64,000 bases of DNA. Source: CALDTK01 sp965213735 (lineage in GTDB: Bacteria > Bacteroidota > Bacteroidia > Chitinophagales > Saprospiraceae). The stretch spans positions 620,001 through 684,000 of the forward strand of contig CBDCAB010000005.1 of the NCBI GenBank assembly GCA_965213735.1, in the 5' to 3' direction. The notes under the pieces are model-generated. The model saw nothing but the letters and a program-made list of their open reading frames with translations. It was not told the origin of the DNA and searched no databases. The position numbers were made by a program, and so were the translations under genes. Shown here piece after piece: positions 52,923-62,700 of this stretch. How positions within the stretch are numbered: the stretch's first letter is position 1; each line of letters opens with the position of its first letter.

Positions 52923-53269
52923 CGTTACCTCCAGGGGCCAAGCTGTACTTCTACACGGGCATCGCCGACATGCGCAAAGGTTACAACGGCCTCAGTGGGC
53001 TGGTGCGAGGTGAGCTTGAGCGCGATCCTACCGACGGCTCCATTTACTGCTTTGTCAATAAGCGTCGAGATCGCATCAAGCTGCTGTGCTTCGAGCCTGA
53101 CGGCTACGCGGTATACTATAAAGTGCTGGCCCAGGGCACACTTGAGATACCGAAGCCTGAGGCTGGTGGCACGCACGCCACCATCACTGCCCAGACGCTG
53201 CAACTCATCCTCGGCGGCATCAAACTTGAGCACGTGCGCAGGCGCAAACGCTACCAAAAAGCAGCATAA
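52916..53269 (+). CDS. tnpB: IS66 accessory protein TnpB
   Basis: 117 residues, the normal size. The hallmark KLYFYTGIADMRKGYNGLSGLV and a GSIYCFVNKRRDRIKLLCF-type segment identify IS66 Orf2. It is required for transposition in characterised IS66 elements; its biochemical role is not established. Confidence 0.94.
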   Translation: MLALPPGAKLYFYTGIADMRKGYNGLSGLVRGELERDPTDGSIYCFVNKRRDRIKLLCFEPDGYAVYYKVLAQGTLEIPKPEAGGTHATITAQTLQLILGGIKLEHVRRRKRYQKAA

Positions 53270-53310
53270 TCCACATCCCTAAAAAGTAGTCCACAAAAGG
53301 GGTAAAACCC

Positions 53311-55002
53311 TTGTATTTGCTGGGGTTGAGGCCATTTCCCAATCCTGCTCTTCGTACCTTGTGGCTAGTGGTCGATCAGGCAACATATGATGCTGTAGTA
53401 GCAGACAATCAAGCCCTGCGCTTCAAGATCGAGGAGCTCACCCAGCGCCTCGATCAGCTTACCCGTTGGCTGCTCGGGCAGTCTTCCGAACGCTTCATCT
53501 CGGATGAAGTGGAAGCCGACGGTGGTGGTGGTCCCATCCAGGGTGGGTTGTTCGGAACCGTTACGCCGAGCGAGGAGAGTTCAACTACCATTGCCGAGCA
53601 CGAGCGCAAGTCTCGTAAAGGAAGCCACCCCGGTCGCAATCCTATCGCAGACCACCTGCCTCGCCGCATTGAAATATTGCTGCCCGATGGTTTGGAGGCT
53701 ATTACCCTAGCCGACGGAACCTATCACGTGCCAGGATACACCATCATCGGAACTGAAGTCTCTGAGCGTATCGAGTTCATACCTGGTAGCGTCACCGTTA
53801 TCGAGACTCAGCGACCCAAGCTCATCAAAGTTGAGCAGGCCAATGAGCCTTCTCCAACAATCACAGTCGCTCAGCTCCCTGAGCGACTGCTGTCCAAGTG
53901 CATCGCCGATGAAACGCTAGTGGTCGAGTTGATCATTCGCAAGTTCTGTGAGCACATGCCACTGTACCGGCAGGCCCAAGGCTTCAAGCGTGACTACAAC
54001 TGGACAGTGCCGCGCTCCACGCTCGGTAGCTGGGTGGACAAGGTGGCCGTAGCTCTCATACCACTCCATGATGAGCTGCGTCGCCAAGTGCTCAGTGGCG
54101 ACTACATCCAGATGGACGAAACTGGGCTAATTGTACTAGCTCGACCTGGTCCTAATGCCGAAGGCGGTAAGTACAAGCATCCGAAGTCCAAATCACACAA
54201 GTACAAGAAAAAACCACCCGATAAAGATGTGCGCAGGCACCAGGGGTACATGTGGTTGGCGAGGGATCCGGTGAGCAGGCTCGTACTATTCGAATACCAC
54301 CAAGGCAGATCATATGAGCTGCCCAAAGAGTTGCTCGCTGAGTATAAAGGCTATCTGCAAGTTGATGGATATACATCCTATCGCAAAGCCCTGTCCCAAC
54401 TTACCGTGGTGCCCAAAGGCGTCAAGGTGGGCCAGTACGAACAGGCGCCCATACGTCTGGTGTGCTGCCTAGCGCATGTGCGACGCTACTTCTTTGACGC
54501 CCTCGGCTCCCATCCTGTTGAAGCCAAAGAGGCGCTACTTCAGTTCCAGGAGATATATGCTGTCGAAGACAAAACACAAGACTTTACTGCCGATCAGCGA
54601 TTAAGCTATCGCCAGGAGCACCTCGCACCGCTGTTCACCAAGTTTAGCGACTGGCTTGAACAGTATCGCAACCAGGCAATCCCCAAGGGAGGACTGGGCA
54701 CAGCGATCAAGTATGCCTTGAATCAATGGCCACTAACCGCGCCGATGCTAGAAGATGGCCGCATCAGACTCGACAATAACGGCATCGAAAACCAAGTACG
54801 CATTCAGGCGCTAGGGCGGAACAACTACCTGTTTGCAGGATCACATGAAGCGGCGAGCAACATAGCCGTGCTGTATAGCCTGCTGATCAGTTGTAAAGTC
54901 TACGGCATCAACCCCAGGGAGTGGCTCACCAAGACACTACAAAGACTTGCTGTAGAAAAGGTCGACGAGCCTAGCACGTGGCTACCGAACTGGGAGAAAT
55001 AG
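53311..55002 (+). CDS. tnpC: IS66 transposase TnpC
   Basis: 563 residues from a TTG; a GTG at 53368, just before the coiled-coil (VVADNQALRFKIEELTQRL), may be the true start. The DDE residues sit in YIQMDETG, LQVDGYTSY and LDNNGIENQVRIQALGRNNY. The zinc/leucine-zipper type N-terminus and the basic insert (KHPKSKSHKYKKK) are as in the family. Full length, so transposition competence is likely. Confidence 0.94.
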   Translation: MYLLGLRPFPNPALRTLWLVVDQATYDAVVADNQALRFKIEELTQRLDQLTRWLLGQSSERFISDEVEADGGGGPIQGGLFGTVTPSEESSTTIAEHERKSRKGSHPGRNPIADHLPRRIEILLPDGLEAITLADGTYHVPGYTIIGTEVSERIEFIPGSVTVIETQRPKLIKVEQANEPSPTITVAQLPERLLSKCIADETLVVELIIRKFCEHMPLYRQAQGFKRDYNWTVPRSTLGSWVDKVAVALIPLHDELRRQVLSGDYIQMDETGLIVLARPGPNAEGGKYKHPKSKSHKYKKKPPDKDVRRHQGYMWLARDPVSRLVLFEYHQGRSYELPKELLAEYKGYLQVDGYTSYRKALSQLTVVPKGVKVGQYEQAPIRLVCCLAHVRRYFFDALGSHPVEAKEALLQFQEIYAVEDKTQDFTADQRLSYRQEHLAPLFTKFSDWLEQYRNQAIPKGGLGTAIKYALNQWPLTAPMLEDGRIRLDNNGIENQVRIQALGRNNYLFAGSHEAASNIAVLYSLLISCKVYGINPREWLTKTLQRLAVEKVDEPSTWLPNWEK

Positions 55003-55043
55003 CGAGAATTGGGCAAATAGCATAGACGTGCTTGCTTGGACGC

Positions 55044-56066
55044 TTACACGCGCTCGTCGGCACTAAACAACTTACCCTGCTCCGGTTGGCCAGCGACTCC
55101 ACTTCGGCGGCGTCGTACTACTACCATGCGCCGCGCTGCGGGCCACTTCTTACTACGGTATTGTATCTCCGAGTACTGCCAGGGCGCTGGTGCTTGGGCC
55201 GGTCCCCCATATCGCTTCTTGGCCGTTTTCTTTTTAGGCGGTGTGCTGGCCTGCAACTCATCTTCAGCGTGGAAGGCCTCATCACTAATCTCGCTTAGAC
55301 GGCCGAGGAGTCGCTTGGTCATGCGGGCTTTGATAACGTACGCTATCGGAGCTTCGGCAACGACATTAGTCCCCGCGGCATAGCCCTCAAGTACACGCAT
55401 GAGCTTGTCGCTGTAAAAGCCACTATCTGCACGCACAAATCCGACACGTTCGCGTGACCCGAGCACCGAGATGGTCTCGGACATAAACTCATCAGCGGCA
55501 AAAGCGTCGGCAGCGTTGCCAGAGCGCATGCAAGTGTTGACGACCATGTTTAGCTCCTCACAAAACGCCATGATAGGGTGATGGGAGCGTCCGCCTTTAC
55601 GAGTAGGATTATAGCCTTTTGTCGCGCCTTCGCTCAGGTGGCCATAGCGTTGTATCACGGTTGAGTCCACATCGACGGTCACACGCTTGATTGTCTGACG
55701 CTCCCACCATGCGTGCATCATCTGCGGTAAGATGATCGAATTATTTTCGTGAGTGAACTTGGAGAAAAACCGAGAGAATGTGGAGGGTACGGCAACACCC
55801 TTTGACCAGGTAAAGAGCTCACGCAACACGTCGTCGGCGCGTAAGTATTCCAGGTGTGCTAAGCGTCGAGCGCCGAGGACAGCACCAACCATAAACTGCT
55901 CAATAAGATCAGTTGGATCGTAGCCTCGATTAGAATCTGGACTCGGGAAATCCATTCCGTCCAAAGTGTCCCGAATACCCGAAGCAGAATAGGTCTGTTT
56001 GAAAAGCTTCATCCCGCCCCAGGGCGAGACCTTGCGGGCCGTAAATTCGTGAGGAAGTGATTGCAT
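55044..56066 (-). pseudogene. IS1380 transposase, N-terminal piece
   Basis: About 337 residues of transposase ending SADER at the IS66 junction, then a few codons of IS66 end. Catalytic aspartates lie in TVDVDSTVIQRYG and VRADSGFYSDKL; the start region MKLFKQTYSASGIRDTLDGM is typical. Joined to the 52176-52583 piece after removing IS66 and one duplicate it gives one frame of about 470 residues with no other damage, so the disruption is recent. Confidence 0.9.
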
Positions 56067-56127
56067 CCGTAAGGTGAAGGCTTAGTGAAGCCTGTAAGCT
56101 AGTAATGCCGGACGCTAGGCTATACAT

Positions 56128-57270
56128 TCACGTTTTCCACTGCACGATCCGGGTGTAAATCAATGCATTGTTATACGAGCTGCTCATATCAGAGCTTGGA
56201 TTTATGATAGCTTTGCCTAACATTCCTATAGATATGTGCCTTGAATCTGGTATGTGCCTAATTATTGGGTGGCTCAGCGCACTATCTAGTAGTAGATTGC
56301 CAAGTGTATCTAAAAGCTGTATCTCATGTGAAGAGCTATTAACAAGATATAATGGTCGTTGCCCATCATGCACTGACATTAGTAAACGGGCACCAGTAGT
56401 CGGCAAAAGTATTTTTAAAGGAGATCGTGTAGAAAAGCCGTGCCGAATATTTAGATTAAATAATGTATCGTTTACCGAATAAGCAAGGTACGGAAGATTT
56501 CCAGCCGCAAACCTGCGAGGACTAGCTCCACGCACATTGTATAATGAGGAGAAATCGTGCCTATCTGTTACCTCATAATTCATAGTGTCATACATAATAA
56601 GCGATCTTTCGCCAAGAACATATAAGTCATTTCCTATAAATTTGGCTCTTGTTACGCGTTGAGTTACAGATAGCATTCTCTCTCTACGCAATCTACCAGA
56701 AGGTGTTAGTTCTATAATTACAGGTCTGTTGTTTACGACACTAACCAGCAAGCGGTCGCCTGAAGCTCTTTCGGAAACTGCAAAAACACCCGCAGACCTA
56801 AAGAAGACCGGACGGATGTCCCGCCGCGTAAAATCTCCATCCAGGTTAAATATTTGAATCTCAGTTACGCGATCACCTAAAATTTGATTATATGGGACAT
56901 CGCGTAGTCCGAATATCAGAATGTTTTGATCGCTTACTGAGAGTGTGATTTCATGCAAGATGCTAGCATTTACTTTTGCTAATCGCGTGGTCCACATTAC
57001 CACGTCGTCAGCCGTATAGCGTTCTACTGCCTGCTGTATTATGGTGTCTGCATCTAAATATGTTCTGAGAAGTACATAAACACCATCAGAAGTTGGAGTT
57101 GCAGCATTTACATAGTTGACAAAACGTGGGGCACTGAGAGTAATTTCGCGTAAGGATGTCATCTGAGCCATACCATCACTTGGAACGGCTATCCAGCTTA
57201 GCATAAGCAGGAAAATGGCCGCAACAGCAGGCCATCTATGGCTAGGAGAGTGATTGGGTGCAGAGATCAT
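56128..57270 (-). CDS. Exported beta-propeller-like protein ending in IS sequence
   Basis: 380 residues with a signal peptide ending DGMAQ. The rest is repeated four-strand units (for example SDQNILIFGLRD, GDRLLVSVVNNRPVIIEL) without family match. The last 7 codons (RIVQWKT) and the stop lie inside the IS1380 terminal repeat, so the native C-terminus was replaced. It may still fold if only a short tail was lost. Confidence 0.75.
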   Translation of the reverse strand: MISAPNHSPSHRWPAVAAIFLLMLSWIAVPSDGMAQMTSLREITLSAPRFVNYVNAATPTSDGVYVLLRTYLDADTIIQQAVERYTADDVVMWTTRLAKVNASILHEITLSVSDQNILIFGLRDVPYNQILGDRVTEIQIFNLDGDFTRRDIRPVFFRSAGVFAVSERASGDRLLVSVVNNRPVIIELTPSGRLRRERMLSVTQRVTRAKFIGNDLYVLGERSLIMYDTMNYEVTDRHDFSSLYNVRGASPRRFAAGNLPYLAYSVNDTLFNLNIRHGFSTRSPLKILLPTTGARLLMSVHDGQRPLYLVNSSSHEIQLLDTLGNLLLDSALSHPIIRHIPDSRHISIGMLGKAIINPSSDMSSSYNNALIYTRIVQWKT

Positions 57271-57294
57271 TGGGCTGTGGCTTGGTTCTTGGAG

Positions 57295-57980
57295 CTACCA
57301 GCGCGTATTCTGATACTCAGTTGTTAGACCGCATTGGAACGTAAAACGCTGCTTGTCAGGAAAATTTATTCTCATTTCCACTTTGCCGCGTTTAGGCAAC
57401 GCAGCAATTGGCGCTTGCTCCAGGCTTCGCACCTTTGCATGTAAATAGCCTATAGTGGTGCTAGGTTTTTCAACATCCCTATGTGCGACCGCAGGTTGGT
57501 TTATCCTTTCCTTCCAAAGCCGTCTGCCTGTGGCACCAAGTACATCTGAGAACGTGAGTTGGGATTTTATTACCATGCTGAGGTGCTTTATGTACGTCCA
57601 GGTTCGCGTGATGGGCCAGCAGGCTGGTTACCCCATACAGCGCCATTGCACACGGTGTCGTGCGCGCAATGGCATAGTCTGACCACTCACGCTATGTATC
57701 ACCCAAGAGGTGGCGACGCACCTCGGGGAAGGTTACTTCACACGACCACCGCAACAGGTAGTAGTTGATGACTTCCTGGGCCGATAGCTCTACATCGCTG
57801 ATGACCAGCAACTTCAGGTAACCATTTTCGCCGTGCGCTTTGGGCGGATCCCTCACTACCACCCACCGGATGCGCACTCGGGCCTTACCGGGCTTATACC
57901 AGATGTCCTTTCCTCAGGTATAGTCATAGAGGTAATGCCGCTGCTCGTGCGCCTCATAGGACGAGTGTGATGTAAAGCTT
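57295..57980 (-). pseudogene. Decayed transposase (IS701/IS4-like DDE family)
   Basis: Minus-strand translation gives DIWYKPGKARVRIRWVVVRDPPK, LLVISDVELSAQEVINYYLLRW, then CEVTFPEVRRHLLGDT, matching the RW...EVTFEEVRxHLG region of this family. The next codon is TAG at 57692-57694 where the family has CAG (TQREWSD). The frame then continues SDYAIARTTPCAMALYG. A second stop (TGA, 57914-57916) lies upstream, and a frameshift near 57570 separates the C-terminal FSDVLGATGRRLWKE part. The N-terminal half is not recognisable. Inactive remnant. Confidence 0.8.
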
Positions 57981-58600
57981 ATCCACACCACCGAGTCATC
58001 GTGGATTAGGTTGCCTATCGGTTGCAGGCGCACCTCGACACAAGAGAACCGACCGGGCTGCGCGCGCCAGGGCACAGGATCGCACACACATACATAGTAA
58101 GTGTCTTCTCCCTGGTACGGGTGCGTTATGTGTCCTCATTACCAATATTGCACCGAGGAACCCCTTCTGTGTCGTCTTCATGACCGCGGGGGGTTAAGTA
58201 CCTGCGGGAACGACACATGTGGGGCTGTTTACAATCAGGCTGCTAAATCAATAACCAATACGGTCGCGATGAGACAGAAAAAGGGGCATAGGCGAGATAA
58301 ACCTAGGGCTTTCTATATACAATCGACATGATCATCGCCTGGAGCTAAGTTCGCTTAGGTAGCATACCAAATCTTGTCAACTTAAGTGCGATGCGAAACG
58401 TAAAAAACAACTGCACATAGAGCTAAGGAGAATTTCTCTGTGGAATTCTGGTGAACAAACATAGAAGTTATCTAGAGGGACAAAATATATATGCTGGTTG
58501 GATATTTCATCAAAAATCAAAACTGAGCGTATCGACGCAGTGATAATTATATTACATTTTGTATCCTTTAGGCACTAGTCAACATAGATCAGGGGTTACA
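57981..58600. other. Intergenic between transposase remnant and defence module
   Basis: Left part may hold further eroded transposase; the right 250 bases are distinctly A/T-rich (for example near 58500-58570) and carry no gene. A short inverted repeat AGAATT...AATTCT lies near 58430. Confidence 0.4.
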
Positions 58601-59641
58601 TCAGGTGTAAGATAATAAGACGCAAAGTACGCTCCCTAGGCCTAGCAATTTGCGCCAGTCGTTAACTATCCTCATAAGATCCGTAACGCTACTCATGGCT
58701 ATGTAATCAGCGGCGGGAGCACCCTTAGATGTGACGAGAGCGTACCGATTGAGCACATGCTCAAACTCCTCTATCCGTCGGGATACATCTGGGCACTTTC
58801 GCAAGCGACCGCTGTGATAGCTGATGCGGAGCCGTGAAAGGTGTGGAGCATCATGCCGTTGAAGAATGGCGGCCCCACCGTCAAATAGGTATTGTTGCGA
58901 GATGCCGTAGCGATCGTGGGTGCGTTCGTTTGGACTATAACACACGTTTATAAAGACCAGGTCTGCAACTGTGTAAACCCTACGCACTGCATTCTTTAGA
59001 TACCGCCATAGCTTGCTATTAGCAGGTCTATCGTACTCATCAATAATATTGTGTCGTGTAGGTTTTCGACCCACAGTGTCCCAGCGGTACATCAGGACTA
59101 GTTGCAAACGTTCATTGGTAATTGGCTGGATAAGCGCGCGCAGCATACTAGTCAGCCGGTCGGCAGAGTCTTCCGCGCTTGATTTGGAAAACATGTATGG
59201 GTCTACAAGCAGAAAAAAACGTGTGGCATGCTTTTTAGTACCAGCTACTTCCCAAGAAAAAGTTTGGGATTCGTTATTTTTGTTAAGCTTCCCTACGGTG
59301 TACGACTCATTAGCATTGGCTACTCGGTTGAGGTGGCTGAGCCAATCTACAACTGGTGCTTCCGGGGCAGGGTTGCAAGGCAACTTGTCAATTAGAGTCC
59401 TTAGACGTACCGACTTTGTCACTTGCGTGGCGAACCCCTCTTCAGTGTCAAGCACATTCACGGGGGTATAGTCGAGGTAATTGAGTAGCGAATCTCCAAA
59501 AATGTTGAGCTGTTCTAGCGGTACAGGTGTTACTACTTCGCCATCGAAATCGGCAAGCGGGCGGATTAGGTAATTGATGAGCGCTGGTAAGCTATCGTAG
59601 CTGTCGATGCGGGCTTGATCGAGATAGAGACGCATACTCAA
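58601..59641 (-). CDS. Unassigned partner of the ATPase, putative defence effector
   Basis: 346 residues, soluble. No family was recognised with confidence. Noticeable segments are RFFLLVDPYMF (141-151), THDRYG (241-246) and FDGGAAIL (253-260). A hydrophobic strand with DPY and a later HDR followed by a glycine pair recalls phospholipase-D-related and MIT-C-terminal-like domains, but only as a weak resemblance. The start overlaps the ATPase stop by ATGA, so the two are made together. Context (ATPase partner, BREX neighbour) suggests anti-phage function. The effector label is inference. Confidence 0.7.
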   Translation of the reverse strand: MSMRLYLDQARIDSYDSLPALINYLIRPLADFDGEVVTPVPLEQLNIFGDSLLNYLDYTPVNVLDTEEGFATQVTKSVRLRTLIDKLPCNPAPEAPVVDWLSHLNRVANANESYTVGKLNKNNESQTFSWEVAGTKKHATRFFLLVDPYMFSKSSAEDSADRLTSMLRALIQPITNERLQLVLMYRWDTVGRKPTRHNIIDEYDRPANSKLWRYLKNAVRRVYTVADLVFINVCYSPNERTHDRYGISQQYLFDGGAAILQRHDAPHLSRLRISYHSGRLRKCPDVSRRIEEFEHVLNRYALVTSKGAPAADYIAMSSVTDLMRIVNDWRKLLGLGSVLCVLLSYT

Positions 59642-61665
59642 TACGCTTGATTAGCCTGCACCCTATTCAATTCAATCAACCTCAGCTTCAGCCGCTGAGC
59701 TTCGTCGAAATAACCGGGACCGAATTCACGGTCGAGGGTACCATTTGAGCGAATGTTGATACGATAGGCTGGGGACTCACCTTCGGGTTGAGTGGCTGCG
59801 GAGTGAAGGTAATTAATAGCAAACATGTCGGGACTGTACTCACCAGAGGCCACTAAGGTAAGAGCAGTGCGGACGATGTACTCGGAATGGGTCTCGAAGA
59901 TGAGACAGCGGGAGTGGAGCTGGCCATATGGGAGTTCCGCGGCGCGTTGCTGTAAAGTTTCATGTTCTTGCTGTCGAGATGCCCGAGCTGCCTCCTCAGC
60001 CGCTTGTTTTGCTTCACGTTGTTCAGCTGTTAACCCGTCAATTTCTATAAAATCCGAATCTTCTGCTTGTACATGATAATCTGCTTTAGGGCTATCTTTG
60101 CCTGACATAGCTCTAACCAGCAGCCGAAAGATTTTGGACTGTAAATTGGGATGCAGGTTAGTTTCTAATTCCTCGATGGCCACGGTAGTAATTGGATAGC
60201 CACTTTGAGAAAAATTCTCTACTGGATATTTATCCGCATCGGCTAGCGTGGCAGGTTCGAGCATGGCAGGAGTATTACCTTCGAAAAATTCGTGATCCAG
60301 AAGTCGGCCTTGTTCTTTTCGATAGCTATATCCTATAACAGAGCCAAGTAGCCAGCAGTAGATGCTAAGTAAGATTTTAAATCCTGATCCTAGCCGAATG
60401 AGCGGTACAGTCTGACCACTAATTGTAGCAACTAACCTACTCATCATGCCACCTATTGTGCGTACACCAAGCGAAGAAAATCCGAAGTCTGATTTAAACA
60501 TTTTAGCAAAAGCATGAACATATGGAGCAGAAGCATTATGGCTGTATAAGCCTAGGACCTCGGTAGCCTCGGCGCCCTTCATAAACTCTTGCATATGAGC
60601 CGTCGCCTGGTTCGGTGGAGTGTGGAGCCAATCATCTTGTACGCGCTGCGCTAATTTGAAGGGTGCTACTGAATGAAATTCCTCTACAAAGCTGCTAACT
60701 ATAGATTTGAGCATATCGACCAGTAGCACATACTGAGCTGCGTCGTTCAATTGCTCGTATCTCTCCAAATGGTTACTGTAATCTCTACCAACGTGCATAT
60801 TCTTGGTTGTACGCAAGAAGGTATATATGGCCGCTTTGTCCAACTCTGAAGCTGGATAATTTTCGAAGTATACTTTAACCTCATCCCAATTCACTATCCC
60901 CTTAATAAAGTCTCGTATCGCTAAATTTCCTGGAATAACCGGCACTTGAGGGGCTTTCTTTAGAATACCATCACTGTTCTTAAATGCCGGGCGCGAGGTA
61001 GTTGCAATGGTGATTCCAGTGTTTAAATGTGAACTAGCACGTAGAACACTTGCGTCGACTACTTTCGATACTTTGTTTATACTTGTCTGTTCCTCCTCGA
61101 AAAGAGAATTAATTCTTATAATTACATCTTCGTCAACAGCCTTTATAGTATACCTATCTTTTCCCAAAGAAAAATCAGATGCTGAAACTTTATAGAATGT
61201 CGCACTTTTGTTATGCTCCACAGCCAATTGGGAAAACTCTTGCCCTAAATGCAGCGCCTCAAGTCGCTCGTGTTCTTTGCGCGCATACCATTCGAAGGCG
61301 ACGCCAATCCTTTTTGAAACGCCTAACATAACAGTGTCTACAACAGCGCGATCTTTACGGATAATTTTAAGCCCTAGTTGCAGGCCAACAGGTACAAATG
61401 TCGAAGCGAATTCAAACCAGACAATTAATGTCTCGTTCGGCTCCATACCCGCAGCAGGCGCCGTTGCATGAAAAGCTTCTCGTAGTATTGAGAGCACTCT
61501 TGCGACCGTACTCTTGCCCGCCCCATTCGGCCCAATTAAAAACGTCACTGGAGCAAAATCAATCCGCGTTGGCTCTTGAAAACGGCCGAACCCTTTGATG
61601 GTCATGGCGGTAATCGCAAACTTGGGGTGCTGAGTTGTCGCGAAGGCTTCTGACATACCCGCCAA
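59638..61665 (-). CDS. ABC/OLD-like AAA ATPase of a two-gene defence-type module
   Basis: 675 residues. Walker A GPNGAGKS (45-52), ABC-like signature LGSGFK (425-430), Walker B VAIEELE (495-501) and ETHSEY (591-596) give the full set of an SMC/OLD-type ATPase. A charged coiled-coil stretch rich in E, A, Q and R (about 545-580) is inserted between Walker B and the H-motif. No TOPRIM nuclease domain was seen, unlike OLD and Gabija GajA. Systems such as PARIS and Septu pair a related ATPase with a separate effector; this pair fits that logic but is not identified with either. Divergent from brxA. Confidence 0.88.
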   Translation of the reverse strand: MAGMSEAFATTQHPKFAITAMTIKGFGRFQEPTRIDFAPVTFLIGPNGAGKSTVARVLSILREAFHATAPAAGMEPNETLIVWFEFASTFVPVGLQLGLKIIRKDRAVVDTVMLGVSKRIGVAFEWYARKEHERLEALHLGQEFSQLAVEHNKSATFYKVSASDFSLGKDRYTIKAVDEDVIIRINSLFEEEQTSINKVSKVVDASVLRASSHLNTGITIATTSRPAFKNSDGILKKAPQVPVIPGNLAIRDFIKGIVNWDEVKVYFENYPASELDKAAIYTFLRTTKNMHVGRDYSNHLERYEQLNDAAQYVLLVDMLKSIVSSFVEEFHSVAPFKLAQRVQDDWLHTPPNQATAHMQEFMKGAEATEVLGLYSHNASAPYVHAFAKMFKSDFGFSSLGVRTIGGMMSRLVATISGQTVPLIRLGSGFKILLSIYCWLLGSVIGYSYRKEQGRLLDHEFFEGNTPAMLEPATLADADKYPVENFSQSGYPITTVAIEELETNLHPNLQSKIFRLLVRAMSGKDSPKADYHVQAEDSDFIEIDGLTAEQREAKQAAEEAARASRQQEHETLQQRAAELPYGQLHSRCLIFETHSEYIVRTALTLVASGEYSPDMFAINYLHSAATQPEGESPAYRINIRSNGTLDREFGPGYFDEAQRLKLRLIELNRVQANQAY

Positions 61666-61855
61666 CTTACGAAGGAGGGGGTGAATAGCGGCTTCTTAGT
61701 CGTATGACTCAAACCGCCATCGCACTGTCCAAGTGGAGAATTCGGCTAAACGCATTGTTTCGACATCTTAGACCAATTGGAACCCTGGCGGCTGTACGCC
61801 CAACGCACCAGACACCTCGAATAACCCGCCACCTTACCCCTACCTTACACCCCCC

Positions 61856-62698
61856 ATGTCAAAGCCCCGCCCAACCATCGAGCAACTTACCTTTCCCGGG
61901 GCCGAACCGCCGCAAGGCAAACTAAACTTACACGCTACTACTACCGGATACCCTCCAGGCTACCGCGCCGATGACGCCAGCTCGCCGCACCTGTCGCGCA
62001 CGCTCATGCTCGCCGAACTGACTGATCTACTGGCAGCTGTACCCGACTTTAAAGCGAGGCCAGCCGACTACCGCGCCGCCGTGATCGAGCGCAATGCCCT
62101 TCATAAAAATTCGGAAAGCAACCGCAAAGGCACCTACGCACTTTTGCGTACTCTGTACATACTCGACCCGACGATTCCCAGCTTCCGAGCTTTTCGCCGC
62201 TATTACGAAGCTGAGGCAGAGGCGCGACCGTTGCTGTGCGCATTAGTCGCCTACATCCGCGACCCAGCATTCAGAATTATCGCACCTCATGTCTTGAGCC
62301 AGCGCGAGTTTACGCCCGTGCCCTATCAAGACCTTCAAGAAGTCCTCGAACAGCATTATGGCAACCGCTTCAGCCAACCGAGCTATAAAGCCCTTGCCCA
62401 GCATATCGCGTCGAGCTATGCTCAAATCGAGCACCTCGCAGGGGTAAAGATTAAGGAGCGGATAAGAGCCAAGCCCACCCCAGCCGCTGTCGCCTACGCC
62501 CTCGAGCTCGCTCAGCTGGCCGGCCTTCCCCCCGAAGCACGCCTAGCTACTCCTTACATCAAGCTCCTAGATTGTACCCCGGAGCGGGCCATTGCCCTCA
62601 CAGAAGATGCTTCACGCTTAGGCTACTTGCAGGTGAAACGCATCGGGGAGCTGGCTTCCGTGTATTTTCCCGCCGACCAAACATCACGTATTTCCTAA
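61856..62698 (+). CDS. brxA: BREX protein BrxA (DUF1819)
   Basis: 280 residues. The DUF1819 pattern is present: SRTLMLAELTDLL, YRAAVIERNALHKNSESNRKGTYALLRTLYILDP, ARPLLCALVAYIRDPAFRI and TPAAVAYALELAQLAGL. BrxA is a small DNA-binding-type protein that opens type I BREX loci. A proline-rich N-terminal stretch of 40 residues precedes the domain. First gene of the BREX operon, 190 bases from the divergent ATPase. Confidence 0.88.
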   Translation: MSKPRPTIEQLTFPGAEPPQGKLNLHATTTGYPPGYRADDASSPHLSRTLMLAELTDLLAAVPDFKARPADYRAAVIERNALHKNSESNRKGTYALLRTLYILDPTIPSFRAFRRYYEAEAEARPLLCALVAYIRDPAFRIIAPHVLSQREFTPVPYQDLQEVLEQHYGNRFSQPSYKALAQHIASSYAQIEHLAGVKIKERIRAKPTPAAVAYALELAQLAGLPPEARLATPYIKLLDCTPERAIALTEDASRLGYLQVKRIGELASVYFPADQTSRIS

Positions 62699-62700
62699 CT

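Larger units (their letters stand above)
52584..55047 (+). mobile_element. IS66-type insertion sequence, apparently intact
   Basis: Terminal inverted repeats GTAAGCGTCCAAGCAA(C/G)CAC face inward at both ends; 2464 bp. An 8-bp target duplication flanks it, GCGCGCTC left and ACGCGCTC right, with one base changed. It carries the standard tnpA-tnpB-tnpC set, all full length. It inserted into the IS1380 transposase gene after codons for SADER. Confidence 0.93.
52108..56153 (-). mobile_element. IS1380-type insertion sequence, split by an IS66-type element
   Basis: Ends are inverted repeats starting CCCGGATCGTGCA on both sides, with a second conserved block ATAGCCT 17 bases further in, so the imperfect terminal repeat is about 37 bp. 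Without the inserted IS66 and one copy of its target duplication the element is about 1.57 kb, normal for IS1380. Flanking host bases (CTAGTA left, TGTAAA right) give no clear target duplication. The interior is one transposase gene in two pieces. Confidence 0.88.

Noticed and set aside
55032..55383. Plus-strand frames at the IS66/IS1380 junction
   Set aside because: Antisense to the IS1380 transposase, no family match.
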